From assembly GCA_964527215.1 (NCBI GenBank), contig CAZGNZ010000038.1:1-44316 (forward strand): 44,316 nucleotides of DNA, read 5' to 3'. Below, piece after piece: positions 8,776 through 17,065 of this stretch. Each line of letters opens with the position of its first letter. Position 1 is the first letter of the stretch. The DNA is from CAZGNZ01 sp964527215. Lineage in GTDB: Bacteria > Fidelibacterota > Marinisomatia > SCGC-AAA003-L08 > JACNLC01. The position numbers and the translations under genes were made by a program. The notes under the pieces are model-generated. The model was not told the origin of the DNA. It did no database searches and saw nothing but the letters and a program-made list of their open reading frames with translations.

Positions 8776-9138
8776 TCAGTCGAGTGTTTTGCGGATTTTC
8801 GCCGGCAGTTTCGATTTGACAAGCTGATAGCTGTCTTCAATCATCCTCAGCAGATCCCGTTCCGGAACAGAACCGTTCAGTTCAATCGTATTCCAGTGTT
8901 CCTTGTTCATATAATATCCCGGAGTTACAGCCGGGAAAAGGGAACGCAGAATCTGGGCATCATCAGGATCACATTTCAGGGTGACCCGCAGCGGATCAGA
9001 TTCAACCGAAACCAGGGCAAACATTTTCCCATGCAGCTTGATGACCATCACATCATCCCCAAACGGATAATCCTCCTGCGCTTGGGGGTATTTCAAAAGG
9101 ATATCACGAAGCCCTTCCAGAGTCATGGATGGGATCAT
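8776..9138 (-). CDS. MmcQ/YjbR family protein
   Basis: This 120-residue protein of the MmcQ/YjbR (CyaY-like fold) family has the usual length. Family features include YPFGDDVMVIKLHGKMFALV, the LKCDPDDAQILRS segment and the PGYYMNKEHWNTIELNG hairpin. These proteins are described as DNA-binding-like, but their cellular role is unclear. The ATG overlaps the stop codon of the upstream M36 peptidase gene by four bases (ATGA at 9135-9138), implying coupled translation, an odd pairing with an exported enzyme. A second ATG at 9126 is possible. Confidence 0.9.
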   Translation of the reverse strand: MIPSMTLEGLRDILLKYPQAQEDYPFGDDVMVIKLHGKMFALVSVESDPLRVTLKCDPDDAQILRSLFPAVTPGYYMNKEHWNTIELNGSVPERDLLRMIEDSYQLVKSKLPAKIRKTLD

Positions 9139-11846
9139 TCTGCGATGATGATATTCAGGATTGTAATAATGTCCAGCACATTCAGGACTCCATCCTGATT
9201 GACATCCCCGATCACCAACTGCATCGGGGTGGGCGTTTCGGTACCAACAACAAAATTAACGATGGCCACGATATCCAGCACATTCAGAACTTCATCACCG
9301 TTGACATCACCCATTACACCTGGATTCAGGCCAAAAAATGCAGTAACCTGCGCAACAAAATGAGCTCGGGTTGAAGGCGGCTGCCCGTCATTGAGATTCG
9401 AGAGGTTATAGGAAAAACAAATAGTTCGCTGCCCAAATTCACCTATGGACTGTACTCCCACCAGACCATACCCGGATTCACGAAACAGCTCAGTTCCGTC
9501 TGTATTCGGTTCAAAGGTATCAATCCAGAGATTGTACTGCTGACTGCTTCCTGAGAATTCCATCTCTTCTGCCAGCGAGCCGGGCTGCCCGGTGAGGCTG
9601 TTGATGGGATTTTCGTCACCGTCATCCGTACTCTCAAGACCAAACAGCTGGTGCAGTGCCGAATTCTGCCTTTGATCCCAACCCAGCGGTTCACCGCCGT
9701 CCAGATACAATTTCCCGCCGCTGACCAGGTAGTCTTCCACCACTGCAGCCAGATCATTCGTCAACCGCGTGATGCTGTCATCGCCTGAATTGCCCAAAGA
9801 CATGAACACCGCATCAAATCCAGCCAGTGTCGAAGGAAGGTTTTCCGACCGGCTGAAATGCGGCACAATATTCATGGATAGAAGCTGATCTTCAATGAAC
9901 TCTCCGCTGTGTCCGGAACCGCCTTCCGGACCTTCCCAAATCATTACACCCTCATTCACGGATATGAAATCGATTTTTGTCAGCGTTTCGGTTTCCAGTC
10001 CGTCCGATACCGTCAGCGATATCGTGTAAAAACCAGGAGCATCCACTGTCCAGGTCGGATTTTCCTCGGTTGAATCGGTGACGCCGTCACCATCGAAATC
10101 CCACTCATAGGAAATGATGGGACCCGGCAGCGCAAAGGACATGTCCGTGAACTGGATGGTTCGTCCGGGGGCTCCGCCGGTTTCGTCGGCAGTAAAATTG
10201 ATAAACATGGTTCCGTCAATATATCCCCGGTCTGCAAACACCTCCCCAGCCGTCTGCAGGTGTTCACCGTCATACAGCAGCATATCCGCCTGTATAAACG
10301 CCCATGCCGCATCCACCTGATTTGAATTGCCGTTGGTCATTGAGATACCTTCAAGGTACACCCGGTCTGTGGCTTCTTTGCCAATCTCATTCCAGATACT
10401 CATCAGGGATGAGGACCACAGCTGGCCGTCATGGTGAACAGACCCGTTCAATGCTTCCGGATAGTGTCCATTGTAATTGGTCACTCTCAGATACGGCTGA
10501 AAACCCCACACGCTGAACCAGTCGAACTGCTCATCTTCAGGCTGGAAAAATCCAAGGCTGCGGGTATAGGTTTGAGCCCAGAAATCTGCACAGCCTTCAC
10601 TGAGACCATCCTCCTGTGACAGCCCGCCGTCCGTGATCCAATGATGAATTCCGTGCCCAAGTTCATGAAGAATCACGGCATGATCTTCCCCCAGATCCAC
10701 ATTCCCGTTCGGACTTCCGAATGCCACATATCCGTCCCAGGAATAATGGGCGTTCAGGTCCCCGTTCAAACCATGCGGATCGAACTGAACCCCGCCTTCG
10801 TACTGATAGGGCCAGCAGTTGAAACCCAGCTCGTCATTGAGATACCGCATGGAGTGATCCAGATGATGAAACACATTGACGGCTTCAAATAGATCCTGAG
10901 AACGCGTTGCCTGAAAATTGTCACTGTTTTGAGAAAAATCGCCGTGATACGGACCTTCCAGATCGCTGATTGCTGCATAATCATTTTCAAGATAGTACTG
11001 GCCGCCGGAGTAGAAAATATCAGTCAGTTCCACGTTCACCAACTGCGCTGTCAAATCAGGGTGATCCGAATCATTGTTATCCACAAAACCGCCGTTTCCG
11101 CCGACAGTCTGTGCTCTGGTGACGGGATCCGGGTCGAAGACCGTTCCATATCCGGTTTCGTACAGCGCGATGTCCTCTGCTTTTAAAATTTCTCCGTTTC
11201 GTGCGTCAATAAGAAATTCCCACTCACCGATGAACTCACTGCGGTTGGTGAGAAATACGCGATATACCAGATGCGCCCGGTGATCCTTCTGGAAAATCAT
11301 CAGTTTCGCTTCGGCACGGCCCTCATCACGGGGCAGCCCAATATGCGCTTTTGCATCGGATATCGCAGCCTGGGCGGAGGTCCGAGGCATCATCGGTACC
11401 TGACGCAGTCCGGCGCGGTAACCGTTCATGACCATGACCACATTCAGATCTTGATCCAGACTGACGGTAATATCTCCTCGATAGACCGGAATCCCCTGGT
11501 AAAACTGGTTCAGGCGTACACGGTATCCGCCAGGTGTTTCACGCACTTTTCTTACCTGAATTTCATCCGGGTCCGCTCCGGGAATCAGTTCATCGGAATG
11601 CCGTTCCAGGTAGCTCAAGGCGGCTTCTTCCGGTGAGTACCCCGGAACTTTTTCATTGATCATATAACGGGCGCGCGGAATGCCGTAATCCAGATCAATC
11701 CGCTCGAGTCCCCGCATTTCCCAGCGTTCCGACATCTCCGGAATGATTTCCATACTTGTATTTTCAGCGGACTTCCCAAGCTGACCGAATGCCGCTGATA
11801 TCATGAGAATTGCGACGGACCAGATAAATATTTTAAGCCGAGACAT
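9135..11846 (-). CDS. Secreted M36 (fungalysin-type) metallopeptidase with PKD domain and dockerin-like tail
   Basis: This is a 903-residue exported zinc peptidase. The ATG at 11846 is chosen over one 16 codons upstream because GGAGAAGG lies seven bases before it and it yields a clean signal peptide (MSRLKIFIWSVAILMISAAF). Residues about 60-165 form an FTP/PepSY-type propeptide. The catalytic domain carries His394-Glu-Leu-Gly-His398 and a downstream ligand in LSEGCADFW (Glu417). A PKD domain (about 560-640; ISYEWDFDGDGVTD) and a GATase-like alpha/beta region (about 645-830; GFDAVFMSLGNSGDD) follow. The last 60 residues are two dockerin-like loops (DVNGDEVLNVLD, DVNQDGVLNVLD). It probably digests extracellular protein. 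Confidence 0.9.
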   Translation of the reverse strand: MSRLKIFIWSVAILMISAAFGQLGKSAENTSMEIIPEMSERWEMRGLERIDLDYGIPRARYMINEKVPGYSPEEAALSYLERHSDELIPGADPDEIQVRKVRETPGGYRVRLNQFYQGIPVYRGDITVSLDQDLNVVMVMNGYRAGLRQVPMMPRTSAQAAISDAKAHIGLPRDEGRAEAKLMIFQKDHRAHLVYRVFLTNRSEFIGEWEFLIDARNGEILKAEDIALYETGYGTVFDPDPVTRAQTVGGNGGFVDNNDSDHPDLTAQLVNVELTDIFYSGGQYYLENDYAAISDLEGPYHGDFSQNSDNFQATRSQDLFEAVNVFHHLDHSMRYLNDELGFNCWPYQYEGGVQFDPHGLNGDLNAHYSWDGYVAFGSPNGNVDLGEDHAVILHELGHGIHHWITDGGLSQEDGLSEGCADFWAQTYTRSLGFFQPEDEQFDWFSVWGFQPYLRVTNYNGHYPEALNGSVHHDGQLWSSSLMSIWNEIGKEATDRVYLEGISMTNGNSNQVDAAWAFIQADMLLYDGEHLQTAGEVFADRGYIDGTMFINFTADETGGAPGRTIQFTDMSFALPGPIISYEWDFDGDGVTDSTEENPTWTVDAPGFYTISLTVSDGLETETLTKIDFISVNEGVMIWEGPEGGSGHSGEFIEDQLLSMNIVPHFSRSENLPSTLAGFDAVFMSLGNSGDDSITRLTNDLAAVVEDYLVSGGKLYLDGGEPLGWDQRQNSALHQLFGLESTDDGDENPINSLTGQPGSLAEEMEFSGSSQQYNLWIDTFEPNTDGTELFRESGYGLVGVQSIGEFGQRTICFSYNLSNLNDGQPPSTRAHFVAQVTAFFGLNPGVMGDVNGDEVLNVLDIVAIVNFVVGTETPTPMQLVIGDVNQDGVLNVLDIITILNIIIAE

Positions 11847-12697
11847 GATAAACCTTCTCCTATGTAAATAATGCCGGGACATGCAGAAAGACAAACACAG
11901 ATGACCAATTCGCAGTTAATGTGAAAACTGCCTAACTCAGAACGATACGCGACCGACTGAAACCCGCCGACTGTTTGAGAAAAGATGCAGTGATGTCCCG
12001 CCGGATTGCTTGATGCAGGCATGCCGCGGTTGGACTTGTTCGCTGCCCCTTCGTGAATCGAATACAGGCGTTAAGATTTTCAATATTTTCACCTGAATAA
12101 CCAGGTCGAATTGAACTTTCAGCACGGCCACAATAATGGTCATCTAAAATTAAGAAATTTTAAACTTTGGAAACACATAACATACATTCTTTTACATTTG
12201 GGTTTTGTTTGGAAACTCACAGCTGCCGGACTGCCGTTCTAACCCGCATATTTCACGAGAATATCCATGCGAAAAATGCTTCGAATTTTCCGGACAATGA
12301 CAGTTCCGGTCGATTCTGCACCATCCGTCAGGACTCGGATTTTCAATTACGCTCGATATTTGTTCTCATTGCACTGTCCGGACCAATGTCGATGAATTTC
12401 CTTGTCTGTCAGGAGACGGATAAAAAACCCGCCAGCCGGCAAATTCAAATCACTTTGCAAGCCGGGCATAATCAACCAGCTCACCATCTCATTTCGAAAC
12501 CTCATGAAATCTTCGGGATAAAGGGCATGTCGGGAAGGCATGACGGACAGCCGAAGGATTTTTCAATTACGATATGTTACTAAAAACTCTATTCGATTCC
12601 AGACCTATCTCAGCTAATTTATCATGTATCAAACCTGACCTGTTAAATGTATTCATCCCGCTTAACGGCGGATTAACCCAAAAATTTCAGGACCACA
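11847..12697. other. 850-bp divergent intergenic region between two peptidase genes
   Basis: This gap separates the diverging M36 and M14 peptidase genes and must hold both promoters. I see no gene: the open frames have no ribosome-binding sites or recognisable products. A 16-bp direct repeat (GGATTTTCAATTACG-like) occurs at 12337-12351 and 12556-12571, and a short stretch at 12482-12514 resembles part of the end repeat. It may contain decayed repeats or an unrecognised regulatory RNA. Confidence 0.5.
12482..12514 (+). repeat. Short fragment resembling the end repeat
   Basis: This stretch (CACCATCTCATTTCGAAACC...) matches the left end repeat around 106-138 (CATCATCTCATTACGAAATC...) at roughly 27 of 33 positions. 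It could be a remnant of a third, decayed copy, or chance similarity between AT-rich sequences. Confidence 0.4.
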
Positions 12698-14944
12698 ATG
12701 AACAGAAAAAATCTTTTTATTTTCCTTATTGCCGCGGTTCCGCTGATTTTGCTGGGCAGACCGGCGGAATATTATCTGCATATCCGGACGGACGGTTCGA
12801 ATATTGAAACGCTCACCCGAATGGTTTCCATTGATTCCCGCTCGTCCGACGGCGTGTTTGCATATGCCTCCGAGAAGGATCTTCAGGGACTTGACAAGTA
12901 CGGTATTTTTTATGAAATGCTTCCTCATCCCGGAGTAGGAATCAGCGCTGTAATGGCCGACAGCATTGAGGAACTTCGTGAATGGGATTCCTATCCAAGC
13001 TATGAACAGTACGTCGGCGTGATGTATCAGTTTGCTGCAGAATACCCGGATATATGCATCATTGAAAATATCGGTACGTCTGTCCAGGGCCGGGAAATCC
13101 TGTTTGTCAAAATTTCCGATAATGTCGATTCAGAAGAGGATGAACCGGAATTCCTGTACACCGGCCAAATGCACGGAAATGAAGTCATATCCTTCATGAA
13201 CCTGCTTCACCTCATTGACTACCTGCTGGAGAACTACGGCGTGGACCCGTTGGTTACCAATCTTATCGACAGTCTGGAAATATGGATCAACCCGCTTGCG
13301 AATCCGGACGGTACATACATCACGGGGAATGACTCGATTGACGGAGCCATTCGGTTTAATGCGAACGGTGTGGATCTGAACCGCAATTTTCCCGACTGGA
13401 TGGACGGTCCCCATCCCGACGGCAATGACTGGCAGCCGGAAAACATCGCCATGATGGAATTCGCAGACATGCACACCTTCGTGATGGGTGCCAATCTGCA
13501 CAGCGGTGCGGAAGTTGTGAATTATCCTTGGGATACTACATCCGAGCTCGCTGCCGATGATGCCTGGTGGCGGTATGTTTCCCATGAATACGCCGATACG
13601 GTTCATACCTATGCTCCCTGGAATTACTTCAACGAATTTGACGACGGTATCACAAATGGGTATGCCTGGTATTCCATTAACGGTGGACGGGCGGATTACA
13701 TGAATTACTTTAAGCACTGCCGTGAAGTCACGCTTGAACTGAGTGATGTCATGATACTTGATGAAGATGTCCTTCTGGATCATTGGGAATGGAATTACCG
13801 CTCCCTCCTGAATTATATGGCTCAGTCCATGTACGGTATTCAGGGAACTGTGACATCATCGGACGGCGCACCGCTCGTGGCGGAAATCCGGATCCCGAAC
13901 CACGATGAAGACAACAGTCATGTGGTTTCCGATCCGCAGTTCGGAAGTTTCAGCCGCCTGCTTGAACCGGGGTTATACGATGTGGAAGTTTCTGCCTGGG
14001 GCTACGAAACTGCTGATTTCAATAATACGGCCGTGAGCTGGTACTCTGCCACCCGGCTTGATGTCAGCCTGATCCCGCTCCCCCCCCTCAGCCTGACCGG
14101 GATGGTTGCAGATGAAGACACCGGTGAACCCATCGCGGATGCCGTGATCCAGGTTTTGAATACTCCCCTTGATCTGACCAATACCAATGAATTCGGCGAA
14201 TTTTCCATTACGGATATTTTTGAGGGAGATTACCAGCTGCACATATTTGCACCCGGATACAGCGCATTGATGCCTGAAATCAGTCTGACCCCGGACATCA
14301 CCGAATTCAGTTTCTCTCTGTCCGCCAGTTCTGCATACAGTTTTGAAAGCGGATCATTCGGACCGGAATGGACCCTGCTGGGATTTGAACCATGGCTTAT
14401 CGTCAGCAGTACTGCTGCCGACGGATACTATTCTGCGCAGTCAGGCGATATTGACGATGACGAATTCTCGCGACTCAGCATCGAGCGGGACATCCCCGAA
14501 GAGGGTCTGATGAGTTTTCATGTGAAAATAAGCTGCGAGAACGATGAAAATGACGACTGGGATTATCTGGCCTTTTATATTGATGATGATGAAATGGCCC
14601 GCTGGGACGGCAACGAGGACTGGCAGGAAGTGTTTTTCCCAGTGACACCGGGCATGCACAGGTTCATCTGGAATTATCATAAAGACGGATCGGTGAGTCA
14701 CTATCAGGATGCCGCATGGGTGGATATGATCCAGTTTCCCGAATCGGAACTGCCGCCGGTAATGCCGGGGGATGTTAATCTGGATGAACAGGTTAATGTG
14801 ATGGACGTTATCGTAACTGTGAACATCATCATTGGTACCGTTGACCCGGAACCTGCCCAGTTTCTGGCTGCCGACATTGATGAAAACGGAACAGTCAATG
14901 TGCTGGATATTATTGCTTTGGTGGGAATAATTCTGGGTACCTGA
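12698..14944 (+). CDS. Secreted M14 zinc carboxypeptidase with carboxypeptidase-regulatory domains and dockerin-like tail
   Basis: This is a 748-residue exported metallocarboxypeptidase. Residues 1-20 are a signal peptide. The catalytic domain (about 100-375) has the zinc ligands His159/Glu162 in GQMHGNE and His268 in GANLHSG, the substrate-binding GVDLNRNF (Arg229) and the catalytic Glu347 in REVTLELSD. Two carboxypeptidase-regulatory-like beta domains follow (about 380-465 and 468-545). A jelly-roll-like region (about 548-685) and a dockerin-like tail (about 688-748; DVNLDEQVNVMD, DIDENGTVNVLD) end the protein. CAGGA six bases upstream supports the ATG. It is probably a surface enzyme trimming peptides, working with the C10 and M36 peptidases. 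Confidence 0.92.
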   Translation: MNRKNLFIFLIAAVPLILLGRPAEYYLHIRTDGSNIETLTRMVSIDSRSSDGVFAYASEKDLQGLDKYGIFYEMLPHPGVGISAVMADSIEELREWDSYPSYEQYVGVMYQFAAEYPDICIIENIGTSVQGREILFVKISDNVDSEEDEPEFLYTGQMHGNEVISFMNLLHLIDYLLENYGVDPLVTNLIDSLEIWINPLANPDGTYITGNDSIDGAIRFNANGVDLNRNFPDWMDGPHPDGNDWQPENIAMMEFADMHTFVMGANLHSGAEVVNYPWDTTSELAADDAWWRYVSHEYADTVHTYAPWNYFNEFDDGITNGYAWYSINGGRADYMNYFKHCREVTLELSDVMILDEDVLLDHWEWNYRSLLNYMAQSMYGIQGTVTSSDGAPLVAEIRIPNHDEDNSHVVSDPQFGSFSRLLEPGLYDVEVSAWGYETADFNNTAVSWYSATRLDVSLIPLPPLSLTGMVADEDTGEPIADAVIQVLNTPLDLTNTNEFGEFSITDIFEGDYQLHIFAPGYSALMPEISLTPDITEFSFSLSASSAYSFESGSFGPEWTLLGFEPWLIVSSTAADGYYSAQSGDIDDDEFSRLSIERDIPEEGLMSFHVKISCENDENDDWDYLAFYIDDDEMARWDGNEDWQEVFFPVTPGMHRFIWNYHKDGSVSHYQDAAWVDMIQFPESELPPVMPGDVNLDEQVNVMDVIVTVNIIIGTVDPEPAQFLAADIDENGTVNVLDIIALVGIILGT

Positions 14945-14968
14945 AGATTTGATTTGAAGTAGGCTGAA

Positions 14969-15006
14969 TCACAAAAACGCCCCAGGTCCGGGGCGTTTTT
15001 TGTGAT
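14969..15006. terminator. Strong bidirectional rho-independent terminator
   Basis: A long near-perfect inverted repeat, with core ACGCCCC and GGGGCGT around a short loop and with flanking A-run and T-run, lies between the converging carboxypeptidase and fumarase genes. It gives a GC stem followed by a U-run on both strands. Confidence 0.92.
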
Positions 15007-15057
15007 AGTATTTCAGATTTCCGGTCCGGATCACAGGATTCCAGACCATGATGCAGT

Positions 15058-16662
15058 TTACAGCTGGCTGAAGAAATCGTTGCCTTTGTCATCCACCAGA
15101 ATGAACGCCGGAAAATCGATAACATCTATCTCCCAAACAGCCTCCATTCCGAATTCTTCAAAATCCCTGACTTTCACCGCCTTGATATTCTCCTGAGCCA
15201 AAATGGCTGCAGGACCGCCGATGGATCCCAGATAGAAGCCGCCGTTGGACTGGCAGGCATCCGTAACCATTTTGGACCGATTGCCCTTGGCAACCATAAT
15301 CATGGAGCCGCCTGCTTTCTGGAAAAGATCCACATACGGATCCATTCTGGAAGCGGTTGTCGGGCCAAAGGATCCCGATGCCATGCCTTCCGGAGTTTTC
15401 GCCGGACCGGCATAGTAAATGGGATGGTTTTTAAAGTACTCCGGCATTTCTTCGCCGCTGTCCAGCATTTCCTTGATACGGGCATGAGCCATATCCCGGG
15501 CTACAATCAGTTTGCCGCTCATCATAACCGGGGTCTTGATGGGATATTTTGTAAATTCCGCAAGAATATCCTTCATGGGCTGATTCAGGTCGATTTTCAC
15601 CGGTTCCATCCCGGCAGCCTCGGTATCATGCTTCAGGAACCGGCCCGGATCCAGCTCCAGATTTTCCAGCCAGATGCCTTCCTTGTTGATTTTTGCAAGA
15701 ACGTTGCGGTCTGCCGAGCAGGATACCCCCATCCCGATGGGACAGGATGCACCATGGCGCGGCAGCCGGACCACCTTGATGTCATGACACAAATACTTAC
15801 CGCCGAACTGTGCACCGAGACCGATTTCCTGCGACGCTTTCATCAGAATCTCTTCCAGTTCGGGGTCACGGAACGCCTGTCCCTGTTCATTTCCGCTGGT
15901 AGGAAGATTATCCAGATATCCGGCAGATGCAAGCTTCACCGTTTTCATGACGGCTTCTGCAGATGTTCCGCCAATGACAAACGCCAAGTGATAGGGCGGG
16001 CAGGCTGCGGTACCCAGGGATTTCATTTTCTCAATGAGAAACTCCGGCAGTGCTTCCGGAGTGAGTACCGACTTTGTCATTTGAAACAAAGCTGATTTAT
16101 TGGCGGATCCCCCCCCTTTGGCCACGAACATGAATTCGTATTCCGGACCATCCGAGGCAACAATATCTATCTGAGCCGGCATATTATTACCGGAATTTTT
16201 TTCTTCGTACATGGACAGAGGCATGACTTGGGAATAGCGGAGGTAGTCTTCTTTGTAAGTCTTATAAATCCCATCAGAAAGGGCTTCCGCATCATTGCCG
16301 CGGGTCAGTACCCGATGACCCTTTTTCGCATAAACGGTGGCTGTTCCCGTATCCTGACAGAAAGGGAGCAGACCTTTTGCAGATATGACAGCGTTTTTCA
16401 GCATGATCCGGCCCACGAGTTTATCATTTTCACTGGCTTCCGGATCGTTCAGAATTTTCGCAACCTGTTCCTGATGGGCGGGCCTCAGCAGAAAATTCAC
16501 ATTGTGCATGGCCGTCTTTGCCAGCAGTTTCAAACCTTCCGGTTCGACCACCAGATATTCTTCGCCGCCGCACTCAGCAGTAGATACAAAGTCTGAGCTT
16601 ACCAGATGATATTCAACGTCATCATGATGAATCGGGTATGGTTCGCTATATTGATACCCCAT
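15058..16662 (-). CDS. fumA: Class I fumarate hydratase (single-chain, [4Fe-4S])
   Basis: This 534-residue enzyme interconverts fumarate and malate using an oxygen-sensitive [4Fe-4S] cluster. Its length matches single-chain class I fumarases such as E. coli FumA/FumB. The alpha part (about 50-330) carries the cluster cysteines in LPFCQDTGTA, GTAACPPYH and ASCPIGMGVSCSADR; the beta part (about 350-534) contains ARIKEMLDSGEEMPEYF, ASGSFGPTTASRMDPY and MVAKGNRSK. The related tartrate dehydratases are normally two-chain, so fumarase is preferred. AGGAG seven bases before the ATG supports the start. It is a single-gene unit with its own terminator. Using a class I enzyme fits an anaerobe. Confidence 0.93.
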   Translation of the reverse strand: MGYQYSEPYPIHHDDVEYHLVSSDFVSTAECGGEEYLVVEPEGLKLLAKTAMHNVNFLLRPAHQEQVAKILNDPEASENDKLVGRIMLKNAVISAKGLLPFCQDTGTATVYAKKGHRVLTRGNDAEALSDGIYKTYKEDYLRYSQVMPLSMYEEKNSGNNMPAQIDIVASDGPEYEFMFVAKGGGSANKSALFQMTKSVLTPEALPEFLIEKMKSLGTAACPPYHLAFVIGGTSAEAVMKTVKLASAGYLDNLPTSGNEQGQAFRDPELEEILMKASQEIGLGAQFGGKYLCHDIKVVRLPRHGASCPIGMGVSCSADRNVLAKINKEGIWLENLELDPGRFLKHDTEAAGMEPVKIDLNQPMKDILAEFTKYPIKTPVMMSGKLIVARDMAHARIKEMLDSGEEMPEYFKNHPIYYAGPAKTPEGMASGSFGPTTASRMDPYVDLFQKAGGSMIMVAKGNRSKMVTDACQSNGGFYLGSIGGPAAILAQENIKAVKVRDFEEFGMEAVWEIDVIDFPAFILVDDKGNDFFSQL

Positions 16663-17065
16663 ATTTCACTCCTTATATTTACACATATCAGCGGCGGGAT
16701 GGGGAACTGCACGATTCAAACGGCTGATTCCCGCCGAATTTTCAGTGCCGTATTTTACCCAACCGTGCACAATACTTAAATCAACAAAGTGGTGTAATCC
16801 TACTCAATCGGCGGATTAAATCCAATGAGCCGCAAATCAGCATCCAGAATCTGACCGTTTGAGAATAATCACTCCCTGTACATGAAAATTCGCATTGGTG
16901 AAAGAGCTGATGTTTCCGCCAGTATGTTCCTTCTGATTCCCGATATTCTCCTTTTTAATTTGTACGGGGAATAAATAACTTTCATATTCTTAAATTATGA
17001 TTGTTTAATACCTTACAGCGGCGTATCAACATCAATGAAGTTCTGGGAAACCCGGGAGTAACAGT
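16663..17065. other. 403-bp divergent intergenic region
   Basis: This lies between the diverging fumarase and PEGA-FGE genes and should carry both promoters. No open frame with a ribosome-binding site is present. I could not find a convincing promoter pair, riboswitch or repeat. The right half (16960-17020) is markedly AT-rich. Confidence 0.5.

Noticed and set aside
12167..12583. 138-codon open frame in the peptidase intergenic region
   Set aside because: There is no ribosome-binding site and no domain, and it contains the fragment resembling the end repeat; treated as non-coding.
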